Below are positions 10,128 through 18,333 of a DNA stretch of 64,000 nt, piece by piece. The first letter of the stretch is position 1. Each line of letters opens with the position of its first letter. The notes beneath the pieces were generated by a model, which had not been told where the DNA came from, did not search any database, and was given only the letters and a program-made list of their open reading frames with translations. The translations under genes and the position numbers were made by a program. This DNA comes from Ianthella basta (Eukaryota; Porifera; Demospongiae; Verongiida; Ianthellidae), in NCBI GenBank assembly GCA_964019415.1, contig OZ025872.1, forward strand, positions 1,546,699-1,610,698, written 5' to 3'.

Positions 10128-10582
10128 GTCTGGGGGCCAGCCCCTCCACCTCACGGAAAGAGGGTCTGGCTTCACTTGTACAATGTTTTTGTACATAGTG
10201 GGTGGAGTAAATGCATAGACACGTTAATAAACACACTCTACTCACGCCAGGTAACACAATATTATGCAACTAGTGACTGAAGACTGGAAGACTGATGACT
10301 GAAGCCTTCTCCCTTTCGCAGCGACCGATTTTCTGCAAAGTCTGTACCATTCCTCTGTCATGGCCATCAGTTGTACCCTCTGTTGGACTGGTATAATTAA
10401 TTTTATTCAGAGTCATGATGTAATGCGTTTATGCGTATACGTTACGTTTACAGTTTACGTGCATTCTGCAATCTGATTGGTCCAACTGGTGGATTGCAAA
10501 AGTCAGATCCTGCACAAAAACGTTGTACAAGTGAAGCCAGACCCTCCTTCGCAAGGTGGAGGGGCTGGTGTGCCAGACTAAT
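10128..10582. mobile_element. Non-autonomous TIR element (MITE)
   Basis: Left arm 10,128-10,193 (GCCAGCCCCTCCACCT, AGGGTCTGGCTTCACTTGTA) is the inverse of right arm 10,519-10,582 (TACAAGTGAAGCCAGACCCT, AGGTGGAGGGGCTGG), about 65 bp. About 325 bp of unrelated sequence lies between. No coding capacity. Confidence 0.8.
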
Positions 10583-10745
10583 CCAATTATCACTGATGGA
10601 CTTTGTAAAATGGCTGCGCACTCGACGCTCTCTGTTTGCTAGGCTCAAAATCATCTTTCTTTATATTTCGCTGTGTATCCAAACAACGCAAAGTGTTTCT
10701 AGAACATGTTTAAGTATAATAGTACTGTAGTAGGAAGCTTATACT

Positions 10746-11691
10746 GCGTTTACACTGACCCGGTTCGGTTCGGATATCGGTTTGGGAACGGTTACAAAAT
10801 GTAGTGTGAACCATGCCAAACTGTGCTGAACCGAACCGTGCTGGGACTACCTAACCGAACCGGGTCAGTGTTTACACTTATGATAGAACTGAACCGAACC
10901 GTGTTGACCCGGTTCGGTTCGGTTCTATTATGAGTGTAAACGCTTCTGTAACTGTGCCAACTGATTCCGAAGCGATCAATGGATGAGCAGAGTAGGTTAA
11001 TCGTCATAGAACGGCTGTCTTTGCCAGCATTTTCGCTTGAATTTAGTTAGCGAACGAACATTTACAGCGCCTGTTTCAACAAGGACGTGCTAACCATTTC
11101 CAAAGTGACGCACAAGCGACGTGTGAAGTACACAAATGTTGTTTGGGTGAGTGCTAGTGCTACGAGTGTTCTTGTTTCGCGAATGTTGGACTGATTCTTC
11201 TTCGCAGCAAAGATGGACAGCGGATGGACAGACAGAGAGGTACACCACCTCATTAGCATCTGGGCTGATGAGGAAATTCAGGCTCTTCTGGAGTCAGCAA
11301 AAAGGAACAAGGCAATTCATGAAAGAATTGCCAAAGAAATGGGGAAGGCTGGGTTCAAGAAGACTGCAGAGCAGTGCAGGGAAAAAATTAAGAAATTGAA
11401 AAATAACTACAAGAAGAAATGAGATGCAAGCAAACTGCAAGAAACCTGACCCAAAACAATAAAGTCTGCGGCAACATGCTCAATAGCTGGCTAGAAAGAG
11501 AACTTCACATAACACTGCAACCGTTATTCTGTATAATGATATTCATAATATTCTGAATATCATTATTCCTGTCTAACACCCGGGCCAGGTTCAGTTTACA
11601 CTTTTCAGTGTAAACGTGGCCAACAATCAAAACCGCAACTGAGCTAAACCGTTCCAATTGAGCTAACCGAACTGGGTCAGTGTAAACGTGG
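10746..11691. mobile_element. PIF/Harbinger-type non-autonomous element with Myb/SANT-like gene
   Basis: Ends GCGTTTACACTGACCCGG and, inverted, CTGGGTCAGTGTAAACG. The left subterminal region holds several inverted ACCGAACC/GGTTCGGTT blocks, including a palindrome at about 10,863-10,943. The element encodes a Myb/SANT-like protein but no nuclease, so it would depend on another copy for movement. The superfamily is inferred from the pairing of this DNA-binding domain with TIRs. Confidence 0.6.
11213..11422 (+). CDS. Myb/SANT-like DNA-binding protein (transposon-encoded)
   Basis: A 69-codon frame begins MDSGWTDREVHHLISIWADE and ends KLKNNYKKK before TGA. Trp, charged helices and the closing CREKIKKLKNNYKK are typical of the trihelix Myb/SANT-like domain encoded next to the nuclease in Harbinger transposons, where it binds the element's subterminal repeats. 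Such proteins are usually much longer; this one stops right after the third helix. It lies inside the TIRs of the 10,746-11,691 element and an AATAAA follows at about 11,458. ATG at 11,213 was chosen because the preceding TTCTTCGCAG looks like a splice acceptor. It may be a truncated remnant or a minimal binding protein. Confidence 0.6.
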   Translation: MDSGWTDREVHHLISIWADEEIQALLESAKRNKAIHERIAKEMGKAGFKKTAEQCREKIKKLKNNYKKK

Positions 11692-11694
11692 TAT

Positions 11695-12240
11695 TACCTA
11701 ACTGTTCTCCTGTGAGCTACAGCCCCAAATACAACAGAAGTCTAATGACCCGTTGGCCAATAATGGCAAGCAGTGAATCATGGCATATATAGCTAGCTAT
11801 GATTCGCTCATAGGGTCATCATAGGGCAGCCTTTCAGCCAGCACACTCCTCCTGGCACAAATTAACAATTACATTCTCATTCAGAATGTCATATAGATCA
11901 AGAAACAGTTAGCAAATATTTGACAGTTTGGTAGGGGTGCTTTCACTGGATGTCTGGCTGCTCCAGAGAGTAGAAACTCTTGCAAACCCAACAGTCTATA
12001 GTATCTTGATGTATCTTTCAGGCCAACAACAATGCTGTACCCCCAACTATCTGATTTACTGAACATACATGGGGAAATTGCTAGCAAGTAGTTCGAGTTC
12101 AGGGGTGCCCCGCCCCCACGAGTTTTACTTGAAATACTTGTTACCTTTTCTTTTTTCTTTAGCTACTAGTCTTCAGCATTGCTACAGTCATGCTTTTTTT
12201 CTGCATCACTAACACATACACACACACGCCTTGAACCTTG
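11695..12240. other. Spacer without recognised gene
   Basis: No coding or repeat structure identified apart from short AT-rich palindromes near 11,790. Confidence 0.35.
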
Positions 12241-12244
12241 AACC

Positions 12245-12402
12245 ATGAAAGCTGCCCACGGTACAGAGTACTGTGATGGCAGAGACTGGGAAAAAATCCT
12301 GGGCCAGCAGCAGAAAGTGGATCCTGGGTGCCAGAACCCTCTAGCGGCCACTCTCTTGCGCAAATTAGATGTCACTTCCTTTGGGTCACGAATCCAAAGG
12401 TG
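12245..12402 (+). CDS. Short orphan exon-like open frame
   Basis: ATG at 12,245 opens a 52-codon frame (MKAAHGTEYCDGRDWEKILG, ending KLDVTSFGSRIQ) that runs into AAG/GTGAGTC, a good splice donor at about 12,402. The composition looks like protein (charged, few repeats) and an in-frame stop lies just upstream of the ATG. I do not recognise it. Weak frames continue to about 12,790 (for example AMGMIAQFSPSSPRYRQGK), so it could be part of a decayed transposon gene. Confidence 0.25.
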
Positions 12403-12904
12403 AGTCTTAAGCCACTGCCAGAATCTGGACTTCTCCACACAAAACTGTAATGGCGACCCTAGATCCAGCAGCTATTGGGGACCGAAAGCTGTCTGGCTAT
12501 AGAAGTGGTACCTGCTTGACCGGTCACCATACGTAGCCTCGATGGCAGATGTGGCTTCCAGCCAAGAGCCCGCTCCAGACGAGTCCAAGGGGTGCAGTTG
12601 AAAGGATGAATGAATGGCAGCGGAACTTGTGCTGCATGCGGGGTTGTAGGTAACGGGATGTCGTCTTCCACGCAAACATATTGTTACATGGACATTGCTT
12701 ACAGTCATGAGCTGGGGTGGCCATGACCAGGTGGTTCATCTGACCCGTGCCATGGGCATGATTGCACAATTCAGCCCAAGCTCGCCCAGATATAGACAGG
12801 GAAAATCTAAATACTGACTTTATGTTTGGGTACCAGGGATGGCCTAGTGGAAAAGTGCTTGGCGGGATATTAAAGCTAATAAAATTCCCTCTTTACAAGC
12901 TAAT

Positions 12905-13075
12905 GTAGGCTTGCCTAAGGGCATGCCATTGAACTGAGGGTATGGGCAGAAATTCAATGGCATGCCCTTAGTTTTGTAACTGATGAAGACCCTCGTGGTC
13001 GAAACGTTTTACTTGAACTTTCCTTTTTAGCTACGTGAATGCTCATCAACGCCTCATAAACATGCCCTTAGGCAA
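12905..13075 (+). mobile_element. Penelope-like element 3' remnant
   Basis: A hammerhead motif is preceded by an inverted pair CTAAGGGCATGCCATTGAA / TTCAATGGCATGCCCTTAG around 12,915-12,970, and the sequence ATGCCCTTAGGCAAG recurs at 13,062. Hammerheads with this very short core are characteristic of the terminal repeats of Penelope-like retroelements. No coding part is left at this site. Confidence 0.45.
12976..13012 (+). ncRNA. Minimal hammerhead ribozyme motif
   Basis: Core order is CTGATGA (12,980-12,986), A, stem II GACC-CTCGT-GGTC (12,988-13,000), GAAAC (13,001-13,005), then GTT. The bases before the core (GTAA, 12,976-12,979) pair with those after it (TTAC, 13,009-13,012), forming stem I. 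All invariant core bases C-U-G-A-N-G-A and G-A-A-A are present. Stem III would be only AC/GT, which is self-complementary between molecules, as described for Penelope-associated hammerheads that act as dimers. The cleavage triplet GUU is permitted but usually slower than GUC. Confidence 0.6.
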
Positions 13076-13099
13076 GTTACATTTGCTTGAGTGCACTTG

Positions 13100-13720
13100 A
13101 ATGGCAGCGGTGCAGGTTCTAAATGGCTGTAACTTGTGCTGGTGGTCTTTTTCTTCAACCATTGAGTGCATTTACTTTCTGGCACATGTGGTGGTGCGAA
13201 TGGTGCATGTACTGGCCTGGGGGCACTGTAACTTGCATTGGTGGTCTTTTTCTATGACCTACTAACGCAGATACTCTACGGGCACATGTGGTGGTGGCTA
13301 CCGTAACTTGCACTGGTGGTGGTCTTTTTCTATGATCAACTGGCGCAGATACTGTACTGGCACAGTTGCATGGTGGCGGATGCGATATTGTAACTTGCAC
13401 TGTGTGGTGGTATGTGGTGGTGGTGGTCTGTTTTCTAGAGCAATGGCACATATGCTGAATGCATGCATTCACTGCAGTGTAACTTGCACCGTGTGGTGGT
13501 GGTGGTGGCGGTCGTCTTCATCTAGGAATGCATGTGGTGGCCATAATACTGTAACTTGCACTGTGTGGTGGTGGTGGTAGTATGTGGTAGCAGTGCCTGA
13601 TGTGGTGGGTCTGTTCTCTTGCAGCTCTAGCACGTAATATATATACTGGTGTGCTCATTACAACTTCCACTGTGGTGGTGGTGGTGGCGGTTGCATCTAT
13701 CTATGTGGTGGTATAGCAGC
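13100..13720. repeat. GGT/TGG-rich minisatellite with about 100-bp higher-order unit
   Basis: The phrase TGTAACTTGCACTG followed by (TGG)n, then TCTTTTTCTATGA and CTGGCGCAGATACT recurs about six times with drift. Inner TGG runs vary in length. TGTAACTTGC recurs at 14,452 and 15,331. Open frames across it are repeat products. Confidence 0.75.
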
Positions 13721-14490
13721 TGGATATTGTGTCTGGATAGTTGTGAGCAAGTGTACATGTGGGTGCTGCTCTGCTCCAGTATAGCGGCAAATGCCTACAA
13801 ACTGGTGTGAAAATGTGATGGTTCAAAACATTGCCTCCATTAAATTTTGGTGACTAATTAAGCAATCCTGCAATCCTGACATGAGCAAATGGGCCATCTA
13901 ACTATGTCCACTTAGTATCATGACTTAGGGGGGCCAGGTTGGTGGGATATGCAATGAACTTCACTTTTCTTGGCCATTTGCGACTAGTTAAGGATTCCTG
14001 CTAATCACATGTACAGTTGGATAATCTGGCTAGGTCCAGCAAGTGTCATGACTGAGCGGGTCTGGCTAGTTGAATATAGCATACACCTCATATATGTCAG
14101 CCATTTTAAGACCAATTAAGAAATCCCGGTAATAACATAAGAAGGTGGACCACTTGGACATGTCCACCAGGTTTCGCATCCCAATGTGCTCAGTTGCATT
14201 AATATACAAGATGCTACTATGCATCAATATAAATGCACCATACATTAAGTGTTATGCTATGCACATTTACATTAGCACTTTGCGGGCTGCTGGTAGAAGA
14301 GCAAAAGCCTAATTATATATTCTGTCTCATTTAATAGTTTTACAATATCCAACGTCGCACCTAGCACTAGTTCATGAGGGCCGCCAACCCCCCGGGAATT
14401 ATTTGTATTATATTGTATTATATTATTTACTTTAGATTAGTGGTGTATATTGTAACTTGCCCTGTATTTAGACTAGTGGTGTATATGTAT
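13720..14490. other. Degenerate GGCCATTT-type repeats, no gene
   Basis: Three loosely similar blocks (TGGCCATTTGCGACTAGTTAA, GCCATTTTAAGACCAATTAA and relatives, at about 13,850, 13,970 and 14,100; period 125-135 bp) suggest an old tandem repeat. No coding sequence seen. Confidence 0.35.
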
Positions 14491-14493
14491 TAG

Positions 14494-14590
14494 TTATAAC
14501 ACCTCCTTGAGGAATGTCGCTGATTTATAAGCATGAGGCTTGAGGGGGGAGTGCTTATAAATCAGCGACATCCCGTAAAGGAGGTGTTAT
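14494..14590. repeat. Hairpin-headed repeat, member 2
   Basis: Left arm ATAACACCTCCTT...AATGTCGCTGATTTATAAGCA is inverted on the right (TGCTTATAAATCAGCGACAT...AAGGAGGTGTTAT). Loop contains GCATGAGGCTTGAGGG. Borders TATTAGTT on the left and AAGTGATTTA on the right match member 3 at 29.0 kb although the stems are unrelated. The body to about 14,905 has no recognised gene; the 83-codon frame at 14,636 is unsupported. Confidence 0.75.
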
Positions 14591-14904
14591 AAGTGATTTA
14601 TTTGCCGAATAAAGGGAACCGTGGGCGAATGTTAATTGGTTTCTTGCCAAGTAAGGAAAGCATTAGGGAAACACAGGCAAATCCATTGCAGCATTATCAT
14701 TGTTTATGCAGGAGAGCTAGCGCGTAGCAGCAATGTCCGTACGCTACCCCTCCAGAAACCCCTTCCTCTATTCTACCAAGGAGTCGTCCTTCGCATTGTA
14801 TTATATAATGTGATCGGAGGCGCCATCTGTGAACAAGACTTGTCTGGAGAATCTTGCCTCGGCGAAAGATGTGCCCGACGACATTAGAGGCGGAGGGAGC
14901 CAAG

Positions 14905-15285
14905 CCGGCACTCCTAGCACTTAGTTCACTTTCTACCTACCATAAACACATAACAATGCAGCCACCATGCAAATACATCTGCCACCACATACAATCATGC
15001 AGTACCACCACCACAGTGCATGTTGAAATATGCAAGTGAATGCAGCAGGTATATGCACCAGTGCTACAAAGTAAAAGGTCATGTACCAGTGCAACTACCA
15101 CCATCACCACCACTGCCATCACCATCACCGTCAATCATGCCTTTTGATCCTTGTTATTACTATCGGCCCTTCGGTCTTGTTCTGTCAATCATGCCTTTTG
15201 ATCCTTGTTATTGCTATCTTACACTATGCTACATTTGCACCATTGGATGGTAGAAAAGGACCACCAGCACGAACTGCAGAGGGCT
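14905..15285. other. CCA/TCA-rich low-complexity spacer
   Basis: Contains two copies of GTCAATCATGCCTTTTGATC (15,132 and 15,185) about 53 bp apart and CCACCATCACC-type simple sequence. No gene supported. Confidence 0.4.
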
Positions 15286-15288
15286 AGG

Positions 15289-15393
15289 ACTAGCATGGGT
15301 GCCATTGGAGTGCATCATGCCGCAAGCAAATGTAACTTGCTCTCATTTGCTTGCTGCATGATGCACTCCAATGGTACCCATGCTGGTTCTGGC
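15289..15393. repeat. Inverted repeat, about 45-bp arms
   Basis: CTAGCATGGGTGCCATTGGA with GTGCATCATG is inverted as CATGATGCACTCCAATGGTA with CCCATGCTGG; the loop contains TGTAACTTGC, the same phrase as the 13-kb minisatellite. Confidence 0.7.
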
Positions 15394-15529
15394 CTTATAT
15401 ATATATAGAAATACTGCAAAATCTCAAATAGATCATGATCATTGGCCTTGCTTTGGTCACTGGCGTTCACCGCTCGGCAATTAGTGATTGCCGGATTCAG
15501 TTTTTGCCAGGTATGCAAGTTGAGATTAG

Positions 15530-15735
15530 AGTAATTAATAGTGCATGCATAACTGTTAATGATAAATTTAGTGGTAATCACTGATGAAAGCTCAACTTTC
15601 ACATAGGGGACTGTTGTATTTGTGACTGTGTGACTATCAGGAAAGCCAACTTTAGCAAGATTACCAGCTATGGCATGTGGTATGTCAACAAGAGCAGAGT
15701 GCAAACTCATGTTCTTGGCTTGGTGCAAGGAAATG
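15530..15735. repeat. Dispersed duplicate A (partner at 17,075-17,210)
   Basis: AGTGGTAATCACTGATGAAAGCTCAACTTTCACAT-type sequence with TTTGTGACTGT and the following 70 bp recur at 17,075-17,210 in the same orientation. On the minus strand both copies read VKVELSSVITT preceded by TVTNT, in a frame that stays partly open, so it may derive from an exon of an unidentified gene. Function unknown. Confidence 0.5.
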
Positions 15736-15972
15736 TCTTTATCTTTTTGTATGATTCTTCCTCCTAGTAAACACTATTAAACTAGTACATCACTGCTCTG
15801 ATAGAGAAAGTGGCCCACAAGCCCATTCGGTGTGGTAGAGCAATGAGTTGGTGCAGGTGTAATATGCCACCGCGATGCAGCATATGAAGTAACATACTTT
15901 TAGGGTTAGACCTGGATTTCAAATCAGGCCTGGGCAGCCTAGGCAGTTCCACTGGGCATGATTAATGTAATT

Positions 15973-16610
15973 GTTAAATGCTGACCAAGAGGTGTCTCTG
16001 AGATTTAGAGCACGAGGCGTGCGGGTTCAAAGTGCCTGAGTGCTCAGTGGTCTAAATCTTCAGAGACACTGATTGGTCAGCATTTAAAGTGTTATAGATA
16101 CCAATGATTGGTCAAGGAGCCGGCAGCGAATCAGTTTTCCTACTCGTACTTGTGTCATCACACGTCTTCTGGAAGTAGTTAGCTATTTCTGACAGTGGTT
16201 GAGAAAACGTCGGTTGCTTCTGGTCTTCTGGTTGTGCATCTGGCAGCAGACATTTCCTACAGGTCGGCAGTGGAAGCGGCGCTTCAGCTAAGCGTAAGCT
16301 TACTCACTGTCAGCCACCTCAGCCACAGCGTTTTCCAGAGCGGTGTCCTTTAGCTAACCAAAGCCTGTTCCCAGTTCGTCCAGTTACTTTCTCAACTTTG
16401 GCTCGTAGCCGGATTGTTGCTTTACCCCGTGTCTCGACGAAACAAGTAAGCCTGGTGACCTGTGCTTTGTATGTTGTTGCGTTAGCTACTATTGTTATCA
16501 CAGCTGTAGTTTCTCTGCTATGGACCACTGGCCTAAGCCACGCCCATGCTCTAAATTGGTATTTAGAGCATGGGCGCGAATGCCGCACATTGAATTAGAA
16601 CATGGCTGGA
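15973..16610. mobile_element. Hairpin-headed repeat, member 4 (two-hairpin element, copy A)
   Basis: At 15,973-16,087 TTAAATGCTGACCAAGAGGT...CTCTGAGATTTAGA is inverted as TCTAAATCTTCAGAG...GGTCAGCATTTAA, with loop GCACGAGGCGTGCGGG. At the other end, 16,537-16,577, is a second hairpin (CCCATGCTCTAAAT / ATTTAGAGCATGGG). A second copy in reverse orientation lies at about 54,160-54,812. The internal region contains CTTCTGGAAGTAGTTAGCTA and other blocks shared with that copy. No recognisable protein domain. Confidence 0.65.
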
Positions 16611-16619
16611 CGAAATAGA

Positions 16620-17375
16620 CCATGGCGCGAAACCACAGCTGGGGTGTGTACGACATTTAGAAACATCGTTTAGATGCCCGTTACCATGACAACGATATAT
16701 ATATGTTACTTAAAGCACTCTTAGCCCACTTTAAATGATATGGAGTGACCTGTGCAGGCGGACGGTAGATTTTCCATTTTCCAATTGCATCATCTGCAAG
16801 CTGTATTTGGTTGATTCCATTGTGTCATTTGTAATTCAATTGGTTGACTCCATTTAAACTTGCCATGCATTTTTGTCAGAAGGGTAGGGCGAAGCGAGTA
16901 GCTGTAGTAGCAGTGGGCAAAATGCTCCTCCGCTGGCAAGAAGACTCTCAATGAGCCTTAACAGAACAAATCTGAGCTGCACTTTGTTCTTTTATCACCA
17001 TGGAAGAACAACTATTTGCTGCCTGTTGTTACTGTCTCTTTGGCTAGCTAGCTAGCCAATGCGAAGATGCCCAGTAGTGGTAATCACTGATGAAAGCTCA
17101 ACTTTCACATGGGGGTCTTTTGTATTTGTGACTGTTAGGAAAGTCTGCTTTGGCAAGACTGCCATGCCAGTGATGGCATATGATGTGCCAACAAGATGAG
17201 TGCCAGCTAGTGTAGCATTGCATACTACCCGTATACACTTTAACTTTCGTGTGCTACACTTTTATGACTTGTGAGTTTTCATGATTTTTAAGTATTTCAT
17301 TTTGTGGTTGCAGGGTATCAGTCTATAGCTAGCTAAAGCCTTGTGTTAATTTTTGTTGGATGAATCTTTCGTAGG
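16620..17375. other. Spacer with duplicate A partner, no gene
   Basis: Contains the second copy of the dispersed duplicate (17,075-17,210) and otherwise no structure that I can interpret. Confidence 0.35.
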
Positions 17376-17540
17376 GTGTGTAAAAATGTTTCCTCCAAAA
17401 ACAAGGGCAGATGTAGGGATGGTGCAGTGTGTACCTGCAAAGTATGGCAAAACCACCTGACGGAAAAATCGTAGGAACAAGGAGAGGGGCCGGTCCATGC
17501 AAAAAGGGGGCTAGCCCTGTCCATGCAACAAGGAGGAGGG
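17376..17540. repeat. GTCCATGCAA repeat element, copy 1
   Basis: Carries AAAAATGTTTCCTCCAAAAA, GCAGATGTAGGGATGGTGCA, GGCAAAACCACCT and several GGTCCATGCAA units. The same assembly occurs at 21,410-21,858 (direct, two partial copies) and at 22,785-23,033 (inverted). Dispersed non-coding repeat, likely a MITE. Confidence 0.7.
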
Positions 17541-17544
17541 CCGG

Positions 17545-17636
17545 TCTTCTTGTGGCGGTTCTTACTACTGTTCAGGAGTAGCGCTACTTTCCGTTTGTAT
17601 TACAGGATACAAACAACCACCACCATCCCTACATAG
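17545..17636. repeat. Inverted repeat flanking gene A, left arm
   Basis: GGTTCTTACTACTGTTCAGG...CCGTTTGTATTACAGGATAC...CCACCATCCCTACATA is present in inverse orientation at 20,366-20,458 with few mismatches. Each arm also contains a small internal palindrome GTTTGTAT/ATACAAAC. The pair encloses most of the ZU5-CARD gene A exons. Confidence 0.75.
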
Positions 17637-17780
17637 ACAGCACTACTGTGCTGTCTGATGGCAATAGTGGGTGTCAGAGTAGAAGGCAAACTCTTGTCCT
17701 TGTCCTTGAGTATGTATCACATATTGTTGCATACATTTTGGCATTTGAACATGTCCTAACATTATTAACTTATTGTATAG

Positions 17781-18239
17781 TCTATCCTGTCGAAGAATCT
17801 CTGCCACACAAATTTTCTGGATTGCCTCAATCTATGCCAGGTAAAGCTAATGATTGTATTTGGCACTTGTCATACTCAAAATGATTGTACACATCAATGT
17901 ACACACAGTCTCGAATTCTGATGACGGTGAACTAGTGATGGCTTGTAACTATCTGAAATGGACATTTAGCAGCAGCTCTGCCAAGATATCCCAGCCAGAT
18001 TATGTAATTGAGCAGTGGCGTGACCTTTCGGAGTTGCAGGAGAGACACAAGAAGGTGATTATTGTGTGGGGATGTTGTATGCACCTACTTGCTTTCTTAT
18101 GCTACACAAGATATAGCCAAGCTGTGTGTTGAGCTCCAGCTACCAGGTTATAGACCCACACAACTACGTATCAACTGATTGATATTGCATAATCAATAGA
18201 GTATGTATTAATTTTTGTCACACACACACATGCATGCAC

Positions 18240-18333
<94 letters not shown>

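Noticed and set aside
12830..12865. tRNA-like A box (GGCCTAGTGGAAAAGTGCTTGG)
   Set aside because: No matching B box at the expected distance and no cloverleaf; may be a SINE scrap but not supportable.
15580..15610. CTGATGA at 15,580 and 17,090 as hammerhead candidates
   Set aside because: No GAAAC after a stem-loop at the required distance.
15315..15728. 137-codon minus-strand frame as an intact gene
   Set aside because: It crosses the 15.29-15.39 kb inverted repeat and only its first third has a related copy (17.1 kb). I kept the shared part as a repeat and did not call a gene.
15885..15950. tRNA-like B box (GGATTTCAAATCAGGCC)
   Set aside because: No acceptor stem or A box in the right place.
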